From the NCBI GenBank assembly GCA_964552055.1, contig CAZKFL010000014.1, positions 1 to 46,647 on the forward strand: 46,647 nt of DNA. Direction: 5' to 3'. This document shows positions 23,663 to 32,307 of this stretch, piece by piece (within the stretch, counting starts at the first letter, position 1; each line of letters starts with the position of its first letter). The DNA is from VGMD01 sp964552055 (lineage in GTDB: Bacteria; Chlamydiota; Chlamydiia; Chlamydiales; 2-12-FULL-49-11). The position numbers and the translations under genes were made by a program. Below the pieces are notes generated by a model. It did not search any database. It was not told the DNA's origin and was given only the letters and a program-made list of their open reading frames with translations.

Positions 23663-26047
23663 TTAAAATTGTCCTGCCATACTAAAAAAGTAACGTTGGA
23701 ATCTTCCTTGAGTATCGTATTCTGCGTACTTCTCTCTGCTTAAGCCTAGAGGCAGACCAATACCGAATACAAAAGGTAATCGTTTGCCAATATCTATGCG
23801 CGCTCCCACTCCGTATGTAGCTACGAATTCATTTAAGCTCCAGTACTGTTGCGAGATCGAACCTGCATCGATAAAGGTAAATAGATCTAACGGCCTAATA
23901 ATGTTTTGTAAATATTCCAAAGAGAATAAGCCTGATGACATACCGCCGACAGGGTCATTTGAGTGTTCATAGAGTTGGCCTACTTTACCTGGGTGATAAC
24001 CACGTACGGATCCATCGCCTCCTAGTAAGAAACGCTCGCCTATTGGAAAATCGCCGCCATTGCCCCCTGAAACAGGTTGGGTAAATTTAAAGTCGGCACG
24101 CACCTTGAAAGTTCCTTTTCTCCAAACAGGATAGTAGTAGGAGTTAAAGTAACCAAAGCGAAGGAAGGGGATATTGTCTAGTTCGTCTTTATTTCTTACA
24201 AGACCACCAAATTCGGTTTCAAAATTTGATCTAAAACCTCTGTGCGGCTTAAAGGTATTGTCTGTTGTGTCATATCCAAGAGTAGAGGCTAGCGCAGAAA
24301 CAATACCGTTGTTTTCTGGTTGAGCTTCTTCTGTTGGGCTATCTGCTTTCTTCTTATTTACTATTGAGGTTAGAGAATTTTTAACTCTAAAACGGAATCC
24401 ATAAGTAAAATAAGGAGTTAGAGGGTAGGATGTGTTGATGGTGGTTCCAATATTGTGCAATCTATAGTTATTCGTTACAATTGTGTTTGTTCCCCAACTA
24501 AAATCAATCCCAAGTCTCCAAAGAGAATCGTTAAAATAGGGTTCAAGCCAAGACACATTAATATCACTCTCTTTCGCGCCGACAGTACCTTTAATTTGTA
24601 AAAACTGTCCGCCTCCACGAAATGCAGATGGCCCGTCGATCCAGACATTTCTAAATCCAGCAATGCTAAAGTTGTTTTCTGTAAGGTCGATACCTCCAAA
24701 AACGCTGTCGTTAGAGCTGTAGCCCCCGAATAAGCTAGCATTACCTGTCTGAGCTTCGTTAACTTCAACCATAACATCACAATACTCAGAAGCTCCATAT
24801 TGGTGCTCGTCAGATTTTACAGGGTATACGTTAACGTTTTTAAAGTAGCCAGTTGACTGCAATCTATTTTGCGTTGACTTTAGCTTCCTGCCATCAAAAA
24901 CTTCACCTGGTTCTATATCAATGTTATTGTAAACTACATTCTTGGTTGTATTGTAGTTTCCAGAGACCATTACAAGCCCGACTCGATACTTTTGAGACTC
25001 TTCAACGGTAAAATGGATGTCATACTCAGGAGCGTCTGAAAGTAGATCTAGTCTGTAGTCAACACTTGTGTGAAGATACCCTTCTCCAGTGAAAGCTTCT
25101 TTGATCTTTTCCTGAGATTCCCGAATTTTATCAATTGAAAAGGTTTCGCCCGGCTGAAGTATACACGCTTTTTTAAGCTCTTCATCAGTTTTAAGAGTTG
25201 ATCCTGAAAAAGAAATGTTATGAATTGTGTACTTTGGCCCTCTGCTTAAAACAAAAACAAGAGCGAGCTTAGATTTCGGAAGATCGTCTAGCCTCATAGT
25301 CACATGTGCATCAACAAAACCTTTGTTTTGTAAATAATTAACAATAGTCTGGATATCAGGTTCAAGTTCCTCTTCTCTGATTGTACCAGATCCTGTTAGC
25401 CAGCTGACAAACACATTAAATTTCCGAACACGGATGAGCTCTAATACTTCTTTTTCTTCAGGTTTTGTAAATCCTTCAAATAAAATTTGATTGATTCTGC
25501 CTGTAGGACCTTCGTGAATTGTCAGATGAACAGTGATTTCGTTGTTATTCGGAGTATTCTCTACTTTATAAGAAATTTCAGCCTTGAAAAAACCCTTTTT
25601 TACTAAAAAATCGCGAATTTTTTCAATCGATTTATAAAACTCTTCGCGGTTATAGGTCATCCCTTTAGTTAGCTCAGCTTCAGATAAGATTTTTTTATCT
25701 TTAAAGGAGGAGCCTTCTATGATAAAGCTTGTGATAACAGGCCTTTTTTTCAGTGCAATGGTTATGATGACTTGGCTGTTTTCTACTTTTATCGATGGGT
25801 CCACCCACTCATAAGTGTCGGAGAGTGCCTTTAAATCTTTGTCGAAGAGCTCTTGATCAAAAGGGTCACCCATCTTTGACTGCATCTTATAGATGACTGT
25901 GGCTTCTTCATCAACTTCATCAGGTGCTTGATTTTCAACATGAATAATGATCTTACGAACCGGTAGACCCTCATAAGGTTCTGCAGGCGGCTGGGTAGCT
26001 CCAAAAAGTTGGAACATCGAAAAAAGAAATACAAATAAGATTTTCAT
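23663..26047 (-). CDS. bamA: Outer membrane protein assembly factor BamA (Omp85)
   Basis: An outer membrane insertase of about 794 residues. The ATG at 26047 gives a typical signal peptide (MKILFVFLFSMFQLFGA); a 9-residue longer form from a TTG at 26074 is unlikely. Five POTRA-like repeats span roughly residues 35-420 (for example GMTYNREEFYKSIEKIRDFL and GEVFDGRKLKSTQNRLQ), then the beta barrel, with the conserved GEREFLLGGDGSVRGY-type loop seen as IGERFLLGGDGSVRGYHPG and a terminal phenylalanine (FSMAGQF). It heads the bamA-ompH-lpxD operon; recR lies upstream in the same direction. Confidence 0.97.
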   Translation of the reverse strand: MKILFVFLFSMFQLFGATQPPAEPYEGLPVRKIIIHVENQAPDEVDEEATVIYKMQSKMGDPFDQELFDKDLKALSDTYEWVDPSIKVENSQVIITIALKKRPVITSFIIEGSSFKDKKILSEAELTKGMTYNREEFYKSIEKIRDFLVKKGFFKAEISYKVENTPNNNEITVHLTIHEGPTGRINQILFEGFTKPEEKEVLELIRVRKFNVFVSWLTGSGTIREEELEPDIQTIVNYLQNKGFVDAHVTMRLDDLPKSKLALVFVLSRGPKYTIHNISFSGSTLKTDEELKKACILQPGETFSIDKIRESQEKIKEAFTGEGYLHTSVDYRLDLLSDAPEYDIHFTVEESQKYRVGLVMVSGNYNTTKNVVYNNIDIEPGEVFDGRKLKSTQNRLQSTGYFKNVNVYPVKSDEHQYGASEYCDVMVEVNEAQTGNASLFGGYSSNDSVFGGIDLTENNFSIAGFRNVWIDGPSAFRGGGQFLQIKGTVGAKESDINVSWLEPYFNDSLWRLGIDFSWGTNTIVTNNYRLHNIGTTINTSYPLTPYFTYGFRFRVKNSLTSIVNKKKADSPTEEAQPENNGIVSALASTLGYDTTDNTFKPHRGFRSNFETEFGGLVRNKDELDNIPFLRFGYFNSYYYPVWRKGTFKVRADFKFTQPVSGGNGGDFPIGERFLLGGDGSVRGYHPGKVGQLYEHSNDPVGGMSSGLFSLEYLQNIIRPLDLFTFIDAGSISQQYWSLNEFVATYGVGARIDIGKRLPFVFGIGLPLGLSREKYAEYDTQGRFQRYFFSMAGQF

Positions 26048-26100
26048 AACAGGGGGAAATTTACCACAATGCAAATTTTTTCAAAAGGGAAAATATCGAA

Positions 26101-26697
26101 TTAGACGGGGAGTCTTGAGGAGAAGGCCCTTGAGAGAGTGCCTTCATCAAGAAAGTCCAAGCTACTGCCCATCGGCATACCCATAGCAAGCCTGGAGACA
26201 CTGATACCAAACTTGTTAAGTTCTCTTTTAAGGAATAGAGCAGTTGTGTCGCCTTCAATAGTAGAGTCGAATGCTAATATAACTTCTTTAGAGCAAGCGA
26301 TATCAATTCTTTTTTTGAGATCTGCAAGGTGAAGTTCATTAGGCCCAAAATGATCAATTGGAGAAAGAAGGCCTGGGAGAACATGGTAAAGACCGTTATA
26401 AATGCCTGTGGATTCAATAGAAAAGACATCTTTTGGTGAGGCTACAACACATACGGAGCTTGAGTCTCTTGTTTCAGAATCGCAAAAAGGGCATTTTTCT
26501 CTGTCAAAAAGAGCTTTGCATGTCGGGCATGTAAGTAAATCATTTTGTATGGATTTAAGTAGATCTCCAAACGCTAGAAGATCACTATTTTTCCAAGAAA
26601 TTATTTGAAATGCAAAGCGCTCAGCAGTCTTTTTCCCGACTCCTGGGAACTTTCTTAGGAATAAAATAATTTTTTGAAGCGCTACGGGGTAACTCAT
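26101..26697 (-). CDS. recR: Recombination protein RecR
   Basis: A 198-residue member of the RecFOR pathway that helps load RecA on gapped DNA. It shows the helix-hairpin-helix region (KFPGVGKKTAERFAF), the four-cysteine zinc finger (CPTC...CPFC) and a Toprim domain (VCVVASPKDVFSIESTGIYNG to DSTIEGDTTALFLKREL). Length is exactly typical. It is divergent from fabH and precedes bamA. Confidence 0.97.
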   Translation of the reverse strand: MSYPVALQKIILFLRKFPGVGKKTAERFAFQIISWKNSDLLAFGDLLKSIQNDLLTCPTCKALFDREKCPFCDSETRDSSSVCVVASPKDVFSIESTGIYNGLYHVLPGLLSPIDHFGPNELHLADLKKRIDIACSKEVILAFDSTIEGDTTALFLKRELNKFGISVSRLAMGMPMGSSLDFLDEGTLSRAFSSRLPV

Positions 26698-26775
26698 AAA
26701 TATGGGATTTTAGCGACGTTTTGAATAAAAAGCACTAGGTTTAATTAAATCAGACCTGGTAAAATAGTGCGCAAG

Positions 26776-27780
26776 ATGATGATGAAAAAAGCCTATATTA
26801 CCGCTGTTGGAACTTATTTGCCTGAGAAGATTCTTACGAATCAGGATTTGGAAAAATTAGTTGACACAACTGATGAGTGGATCGTCTCAAGGACAGGGAT
26901 GAAAAACCGTCATATTGCAGCTGATGGTCAATATACCTCTGATATGGGCGCAAATGCAGCTAGAATCGCCCTGAAAAGGGGGGGGATAAGCCCTCTTGAC
27001 ATCGATCTGATCCTTGTTGCAACCCTCTCACCCGATTATGCTTTCCCAAGCACTGCATGTTTAATCCAAGCAGCTATTGGCGCTAAAAATGCTGCAGCCT
27101 TTGATATTCAAGCTGCCTGTACAGGAATGGTCTATGCTCTCGCAGTCGGTAAATCATTTATTGAATCAGGTATGTATAAAAATATTTTGATTATTGCTTC
27201 TGAAAAACTTTCTTCTATAACAGATTATCAAGATAGAAATACGTGCATTCTTTTTGGTGACGGGGCAGCAGCTTGCCTTCTTGGCCCTGAAGGGCCAGGT
27301 CTTATAATTGGAAAGGTCTCTCTCGGAGCTGATGGAGAGCAGAGTGCAATACTCTCGCTGCCAGCAGGCGGTTCGAGACACCCAGCTAGCTTAGAAACCG
27401 TTGAAAAGCGCATGCATTATTTGAAAATGGACGGAAAAGAAGTTTTTAAACATGCCGTCAGAAGAATGGAAGCATCAGCAATAAAATGTATTGCAGAATC
27501 TAGCCTTCAGTTAGAAGATATAGCCTATCTAGTTCCTCATCAAGCAAATATTAGAATTATCGATGCGATTGCTAAAAGATGCCGTATTCCTGACGAGAGG
27601 GTTATAAAAGTTGTAGAGCTTTATGGGAATACATCTGCATCTTCTATTGGTCTTGCACTTGAAAAATTAGTTGTTGAAAATAAGATTAAAGATAAGGATC
27701 ACCTCTTGCTTGTCGCTTTTGGCGCAGGACTTACTTGGGGATCACTGATTTTAACCGCTGAAGGAGACTTTGGTTTATGA
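26776..27780 (+). CDS. fabH: Beta-ketoacyl-ACP synthase III
   Basis: FabH starts fatty acid synthesis by condensing acetyl-CoA with malonyl-ACP. The catalytic Cys-His-Asn are seen in QAACTGMVYAL, VPHQANIRI and YGNTSASSIG. The start is one of three consecutive ATG codons (26776, 26779, 26782); counting from the second puts the active cysteine at the E. coli-like position 113-114. No strong binding site is seen, and a GTG at 26767 is also in frame. The stop overlaps fabD by 4 nt. Confidence 0.96.
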   Translation: MMMKKAYITAVGTYLPEKILTNQDLEKLVDTTDEWIVSRTGMKNRHIAADGQYTSDMGANAARIALKRGGISPLDIDLILVATLSPDYAFPSTACLIQAAIGAKNAAAFDIQAACTGMVYALAVGKSFIESGMYKNILIIASEKLSSITDYQDRNTCILFGDGAAACLLGPEGPGLIIGKVSLGADGEQSAILSLPAGGSRHPASLETVEKRMHYLKMDGKEVFKHAVRRMEASAIKCIAESSLQLEDIAYLVPHQANIRIIDAIAKRCRIPDERVIKVVELYGNTSASSIGLALEKLVVENKIKDKDHLLLVAFGAGLTWGSLILTAEGDFGL

Positions 27781-28697
27781 CGCCCACTTCAAAAAATGCG
27801 TTTATTTTTCCAGGTCAAGGCGCTCAACGCCCTGGTATGGGTAAGGATTTTTTCGACTCATTCCTCACCGCAAAAGAGGTGTTTCAGCAGGCAGATGATG
27901 TCCTTTCGCTTGGCCTTTCTAAGATTATATTTGATGGTCCCATGGATAAATTGACGGAAACTAGGTACAGTCAGCCCGCAATTTTTGTCACAAGTATCGC
28001 AATTCTTCATACGATTAGAAAGCAGTTTCCAAGCTTACTGCCCTCATTTGCAGGTGGATTAAGTCTTGGTGAATATAGCGCGTTAGTTGCCGCAGAAAAG
28101 CTTGATTTTGTTTCTACTTTGAAGCTTGTCGCTGCTAGAGGACAGTACATGCAAGAGGCTTGCGAGAGTTTTCCAGGTAGCATGTTAGTAGTTATGGGCT
28201 TAGATGAAGCTGAGATTGTCAAAAGTGGAGCCTACATTGCAAATCTTAATTGCCCCGGTCAAATTGTTGTTGCATGCCCAAAGGAAAAAGTAGATAGTAT
28301 TACAAAAAATATTAATGAAAGGGGAGCTAAGAGAGTGCTTCCACTGGCAGTTTCAGGAGCGTTTCATAGCCCATTGATGGCAGCTGCACAAGAAAAATTA
28401 ACGCCCCTAATAGAGGATATGAATTTTCAACAAAGTGATATTTTGCTCGCAATGAATGTGATTGGCGATTTTGTAAGTGATGTAAGTCAGATGAAAAAAT
28501 ACCTTGCGGATCAGGTTGCATCCCCAACAAGATGGATGGATTGTGTTTTAGCGATGAGTAAAGAAGAGCCTTCCTTTTTCTTTGAAATGGGACCATCACA
28601 ATTGTCTTCGATGAATCGAAAAATAGGCGTTACAGCCCCTACAATAACCATAGATAAAGTAACTGATTTGGAGCGTATTTATGAAGCGACTCGCTAG
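27777..28697 (+). CDS. fabD: Malonyl-CoA:ACP transacylase
   Basis: A 306-residue enzyme loading malonyl groups onto acyl carrier protein. The N-terminal FPGQGAQRPGMG and the nucleophile elbow GLSLG at 94-98 (Ser96) in AGGLSLGEYSALVAA are present, and the catalytic histidine lies in SGAFHSPLM. The elbow has Leu where many FabD proteins have His (GHSLG); the serine and glycines are intact. It overlaps fabH by 4 nt and fabG by 17 nt. Confidence 0.96.
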   Translation: MTPTSKNAFIFPGQGAQRPGMGKDFFDSFLTAKEVFQQADDVLSLGLSKIIFDGPMDKLTETRYSQPAIFVTSIAILHTIRKQFPSLLPSFAGGLSLGEYSALVAAEKLDFVSTLKLVAARGQYMQEACESFPGSMLVVMGLDEAEIVKSGAYIANLNCPGQIVVACPKEKVDSITKNINERGAKRVLPLAVSGAFHSPLMAAAQEKLTPLIEDMNFQQSDILLAMNVIGDFVSDVSQMKKYLADQVASPTRWMDCVLAMSKEEPSFFFEMGPSQLSSMNRKIGVTAPTITIDKVTDLERIYEATR

Positions 28698-29436
28698 TTT
28701 AAATGTAGTTATTACCGGTGGCACAAGGGGCATTGGAAAAGGAATTGCTGAGGTTTTTGCTAAAGAAGGCGCTAGCATTGCAATCATTGGTACAAATGAG
28801 GAAAAGGGGAAAGAAATAGTAGCAGAACTTAAGAATATCGCTATAGATCCTAACCAAAAATTTGAATTCTTTAAAGTCGATGTGGCAAATAAACAAGAAA
28901 TTGATACCTTTGCAGAAAATTTTTTAGCAAGTTTTGGGAAAATTGACGTTCTGATCAATAATGCTGGCGTTACAAGAGACGGCCTACTAATGAAAATGAA
29001 AGAAGCTGATTGGGATACTGTTCTTGATACCAACTTGAAATCCGTTTTTAACACCTGCCAAGCATTTGCAAGAAGTATGATTAAGCAACGAAGTGGCAGA
29101 ATCATCAATATTTCCTCAGTGGTAGGAATCAGAGGAAACCCCGGACAAACCAATTATTCGGCCTCTAAAGCCGGAATGATCGGCTTTACGAAGTCCTTTG
29201 CTAAAGAGGTAGCTTCCCGTAATATCACAGTAAACTGTATTGCCCCAGGTGGCATTGCAACAGATATGCTCCATGAGCTTACAGATGCCCAAAAAGAGCT
29301 TTTATTAAAAGATGTGCCAATGCAACGCTTTGGCATCACAGAAGATATAGCAAATGCAGCCCTATTTTTAGCAGGACCCGAGTCTAGCTACATCACAGGG
29401 CAAGTTTTAGCAGTCGATGGCGGAATGACTGCATGA
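28681..29436 (+). CDS. fabG: 3-oxoacyl-ACP reductase
   Basis: A 251-residue short-chain dehydrogenase that reduces the beta-keto group with NADPH in each elongation cycle. The cofactor loop TGGTRGIGKGIA, NNAGVTRD, and the catalytic Ser145, Tyr159 and Lys163 (NISSVVG, NYSASKAG) are visible. The start lies within the end of fabD (17-nt overlap), so translation is coupled. Gene order fabH-fabD-fabG-acpP matches C. trachomatis. Confidence 0.96.
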   Translation: MKRLASLNVVITGGTRGIGKGIAEVFAKEGASIAIIGTNEEKGKEIVAELKNIAIDPNQKFEFFKVDVANKQEIDTFAENFLASFGKIDVLINNAGVTRDGLLMKMKEADWDTVLDTNLKSVFNTCQAFARSMIKQRSGRIINISSVVGIRGNPGQTNYSASKAGMIGFTKSFAKEVASRNITVNCIAPGGIATDMLHELTDAQKELLLKDVPMQRFGITEDIANAALFLAGPESSYITGQVLAVDGGMTA

Positions 29437-29471
29437 TTTACTTAACAAAAACCATATAGGATAAATAAGGT

Positions 29472-29720
29472 ATGGACGAAATAGAAAAAGAAGTAATAGA
29501 CATCGTTGTAGAGCAACTTGGGGTTGATCCAGAAGAAGTTACAGCGACAAAATCATTTGTAGAAGACCTCAATGCTGATTCACTGGATCAGACAGAGCTC
29601 ATCATGACATTTGAAGAAAGACTTGATCTTGAAATTACAGAGCAAGAGGCAGCCACTCTCCAAACAGTCGGAGACGTAGTAGCCTTCATCAAGAAGAAAA
29701 AGTCTGAAATCAGTATCTAA
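29472..29720 (+). CDS. acpP: Acyl carrier protein
   Basis: An 82-residue acidic carrier of growing acyl chains. Ser37 in NADSLDQTELIM is the phosphopantetheine attachment site, to be modified by AcpS (encoded at 39443-39817). It ends the fab operon and is followed 10 nt later by a strong terminator. Confidence 0.98.
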   Translation: MDEIEKEVIDIVVEQLGVDPEEVTATKSFVEDLNADSLDQTELIMTFEERLDLEITEQEAATLQTVGDVVAFIKKKKSEISI

Positions 29721-29730
29721 ATAAATCAGT

Positions 29731-29760
29731 TGAGGGAGCTTTTAATATTGAGCTCCCTCA
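29731..29760 (+). terminator. Intrinsic terminator of the fab operon
   Basis: TGAGGGAGCT, a 10-nt loop and AGCTCCCTCA form a perfect 10-bp stem followed by TTATAATATTATTCTT. It lies 10 nt after the acpP stop. Confidence 0.88.
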
Positions 29761-29791
29761 TTATAATATTATTCTTAATAATAGGCATACA

Positions 29792-31168
29792 ATGGGTACA
29801 TACGTAATCGCAGATAACTATTCTGTGTTGAATAACTATAATTTTTCTGGAAAATCCCCAATTCAGTCTACGTTAGATTGGCTTTCAACTCCCTGCAGAA
29901 GAGTGCTCGGCGGAAGAAATGTTTGCGTATTGTCGCAAATGGTATGGCCTAAGATGGGAACTTCTGAAAAAGTTGCCACATTTATTAAATCGGCTCTGAT
30001 TTTTCCTATTGCTATCGTATCGATAATAAGTCTTGTAGCTAGAGTTGTTATTTTCTCACCAACAAAAGAAAAAGAGAAAATAGTTCTTCAGTCAAACACT
30101 AAATTTCAAGCTCTTCAGAACTCTTTGAGAATGCATCAGGAGGGAAATTACTTAGGATTTTTGCGTCTTATTAGGGATAATCCCGAACTAAGTCAAAGGG
30201 GTGAAATAGGGCCAAAGCTTATTCCTGCTATGAATGTAGTGATAGGAGCCCGTCCTGATTGGAAAGAGATACAGGGGATGATTCGGCTTTTTAATCCACA
30301 AGATGCAATAGTTTATATTAATTTAGCTATAGCGAAAGTTAGTTATTCTATGTCTCCCCGTGATGTTGTGGAATTCATTAGGAATTCCTTACCGGACTAT
30401 GTTAGAGATAGAGAGGATTGTTATCAATTTGTCCTTAAGAAAGCTTTAAAATTTACTGAGGTGACTCCTGAGGTTGATTTGGCTCTATTTTCATGGAAAT
30501 TAGAGATTGCAAATCATATGATCAGAACTCGTAGTAAAGAGAATTTTCTAAATTTTGATGACGACTTAAAGCTTCTTATGATTCCTTACGAAGAGAATAA
30601 GCTAAGAGATCAGTTGTTTGATGGTTGTCCTAACACTAGCATGTTTTATCTTCCTATTTTTAGAGATCAGGTCGAAATGAGCAAAATTTCAATGCTTCTA
30701 GATTCGACACGCCTTGTAAATAGAATAGGCGGCCCTCTGTTGCAAAACCTGTCCAAAATAATAAATGAATCTACGAGAAGTGATTTATTGGAGAAAATAG
30801 AAAGGGAATTGAAAAGAGCTAGCGCGGAGCTTGTACAATCTAAAAGCTCAGTAGAATCTGGTGAAAGTGAATTTACTGATTTTCTTGCTCATTTTGTTAT
30901 AGAAATTAAAGCGTCAGTTGAGATTACTAATTTAAATCTAGAAAATTTTGAGCATGAGCTAGATCGTATGGCGGCTCGTTTGGAGCAGTTAAGTCAACGA
31001 TATGTTGCCCTGCACACTGAATCTGCACCACAAACTACTGTAGTAAGGCAATTATTACAAGCCTTACGAAATAAAAGAAGAGAGCTTTATAGAGACTTTA
31101 GAACAAACCTAGTGCGTCTATGTAGAGAAGGTGTGAAAAAAGCAGTAACTATAGTCACTGCAGCTTAA
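29792..31168 (+). CDS. Hypothetical protein with one hydrophobic segment and helical C-terminal part
   Basis: A 458-residue protein I do not recognise. A polar N-terminus of about 65 residues (YSVLNNYNFSGKSPIQSTLDWL) precedes a hydrophobic stretch at about 67-90 (FIKSALIFPIAIVSIISLVARVVIF). The rest is soluble and mostly helical, with a coiled coil toward the C-terminus (ELKRASAELVQSKSS, LEQLSQRYVALHTE). This polar head-membrane segment-long helical domain layout is frequent in lineage-specific chlamydial proteins; an effector or inclusion-membrane role is only a possibility. It follows the fab terminator, so it has its own promoter, and is followed 23 nt later by a second orphan. Confidence 0.7.
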   Translation: MGTYVIADNYSVLNNYNFSGKSPIQSTLDWLSTPCRRVLGGRNVCVLSQMVWPKMGTSEKVATFIKSALIFPIAIVSIISLVARVVIFSPTKEKEKIVLQSNTKFQALQNSLRMHQEGNYLGFLRLIRDNPELSQRGEIGPKLIPAMNVVIGARPDWKEIQGMIRLFNPQDAIVYINLAIAKVSYSMSPRDVVEFIRNSLPDYVRDREDCYQFVLKKALKFTEVTPEVDLALFSWKLEIANHMIRTRSKENFLNFDDDLKLLMIPYEENKLRDQLFDGCPNTSMFYLPIFRDQVEMSKISMLLDSTRLVNRIGGPLLQNLSKIINESTRSDLLEKIERELKRASAELVQSKSSVESGESEFTDFLAHFVIEIKASVEITNLNLENFEHELDRMAARLEQLSQRYVALHTESAPQTTVVRQLLQALRNKRRELYRDFRTNLVRLCREGVKKAVTIVTAA

Positions 31169-31191
31169 AAATTTAAAATTAAGGTGTTATT

Positions 31192-31806
31192 ATGTTGGCG
31201 TTATTATTAGCAGGTGTAGCTACTGACCTATTTACAGGTGCATTAGAACAGGTAAATACCGAATATGCAGAGAGCGGTAGATGCTACCATATTGAGTTAA
31301 ATCAGGTTGACATCGATCCTAGGCAGCCTGTTCGTCTTAAAGCTGTGAATAATTTAGATGGCGAGGTAAGCTCAATTGGGGTGATTCACTTGATCAAACT
31401 GGAAGGCGATAATTTTGATGAAAGAATGGCTGCTTTTGATTTTTATCCCGTTGAGTGGCGAAAAATTGCCCTTACAGTAGACGAAGTAAGTGCAGCAATT
31501 TTTGCAAGAACAGACCTTTTCTTTTCGTCTCTAGAAAACCCTGAGATTACAGTTATTAAAGAGACGGGTCAGCTCTTTAAATTTGGCGCCTGTGAAATTA
31601 CTGTAGAGGAAGATGGAACCTTTTCTGTTTTTGGCAAACCAGTCATGTGGGGTGACAAAAGATTAAAACTTTCCAACATCGTTAGTCAATCCATCACTGA
31701 ATTCAAGCTCCTAGAAAATGGACACATAACTCTCTCAGGCGAAGGTGATACAAGAACCGGAAAAGGGATTTTCATTGATGAAACCGGCAAAGTCTACAGA
31801 GCCTGA
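31192..31806 (+). CDS. Hypothetical protein
   Basis: A 204-residue protein with AAGGTG before the ATG. The first 18 residues are mildly hydrophobic (MLALLLAGVATDLFTGAL) but lack a basic start, so a signal peptide is doubtful. The remainder looks beta-rich with alternating patterns (VRLKAVNNLDGEVSSIGVIHLIKLEG, GACEITVEEDGTFSVFGKPVMWG, NGHITLSGEGDTRTGKGIFIDETGKVYRA). No family recognised. It probably shares a transcript with the gene before it. Confidence 0.65.
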   Translation: MLALLLAGVATDLFTGALEQVNTEYAESGRCYHIELNQVDIDPRQPVRLKAVNNLDGEVSSIGVIHLIKLEGDNFDERMAAFDFYPVEWRKIALTVDEVSAAIFARTDLFFSSLENPEITVIKETGQLFKFGACEITVEEDGTFSVFGKPVMWGDKRLKLSNIVSQSITEFKLLENGHITLSGEGDTRTGKGIFIDETGKVYRA

Positions 31807-31835
31807 AAATAACTTTTTTCAAAATTAAAAAATCA

Positions 31836-32225
31836 GGCAGAAGGCACGCGCATGGGCACCGATCCTATTACCCATCAGTGTCCTATTAAGGCTTATAGAC
31901 AGCTGGTTTTCAAGGCTTAAATCTTGTCAAATTTCATTAGCGCAGAGGCACTAGCGTGCTGCAGAGATGCTGAAAACGCCGAGAGAGAAAGTAAGAAATA
32001 ATAAAGTTTTTTTCTTAAAAATCAGAGGTATTTTAATATATTAAATTAAAGATTGTTACATCAATATCTTTATGTTTTTTCTCTGTGTCCTCTGCGACTC
32101 TGCTGTACGCTAGTGCCTCAGCGCTGATGAAATTTAACAATTTTGCTCGTTGGTAAAGCTTATGTAGAGAGTCTTCAGGAGAATTATGGGTAATAACATG
32201 GGTGCTCGCGTGCGTGCCTTTTGCC
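31836..32225. repeat. 390-bp imperfect inverted repeat (MITE-like), gene-free
   Basis: The outer ends GGCAGAAGGCACGCG (31836-31850) and its near complement (32211-32225) are the family of the palindrome at 15098. Similarity goes on inward for about 150 nt per arm, e.g. ATTACCCAT against ATTACCCAT, and AAATTTCATTAGCGC..GAGGCACTAGCG (31929-31956) against the complement of 32107-32135. The inner ends are CAGAG-type repeats like those around the GxxExxY gene. An AT-rich centre of roughly 80 nt (31990-32070) has nothing recognised. The remaining intergenic bases 31807-31835 and 32226-32307 show no feature I can support. Confidence 0.75.
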
Positions 32226-32307
32226 CGGCGTTCATTTTGTGTTCCGAACCAATCAATATCAGTAGTTCACTTTTGTAAATTTCTAATTTTTTTCAGTATA
32301 ATAGCTG

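Noticed and set aside
27777..28697. FabD with Leu in place of the usual His in the nucleophile elbow (GLSLG)
   Set aside because: The catalytic serine, glycines and distal histidine are intact, and the replaced residue is not catalytic, so I see no loss of function.
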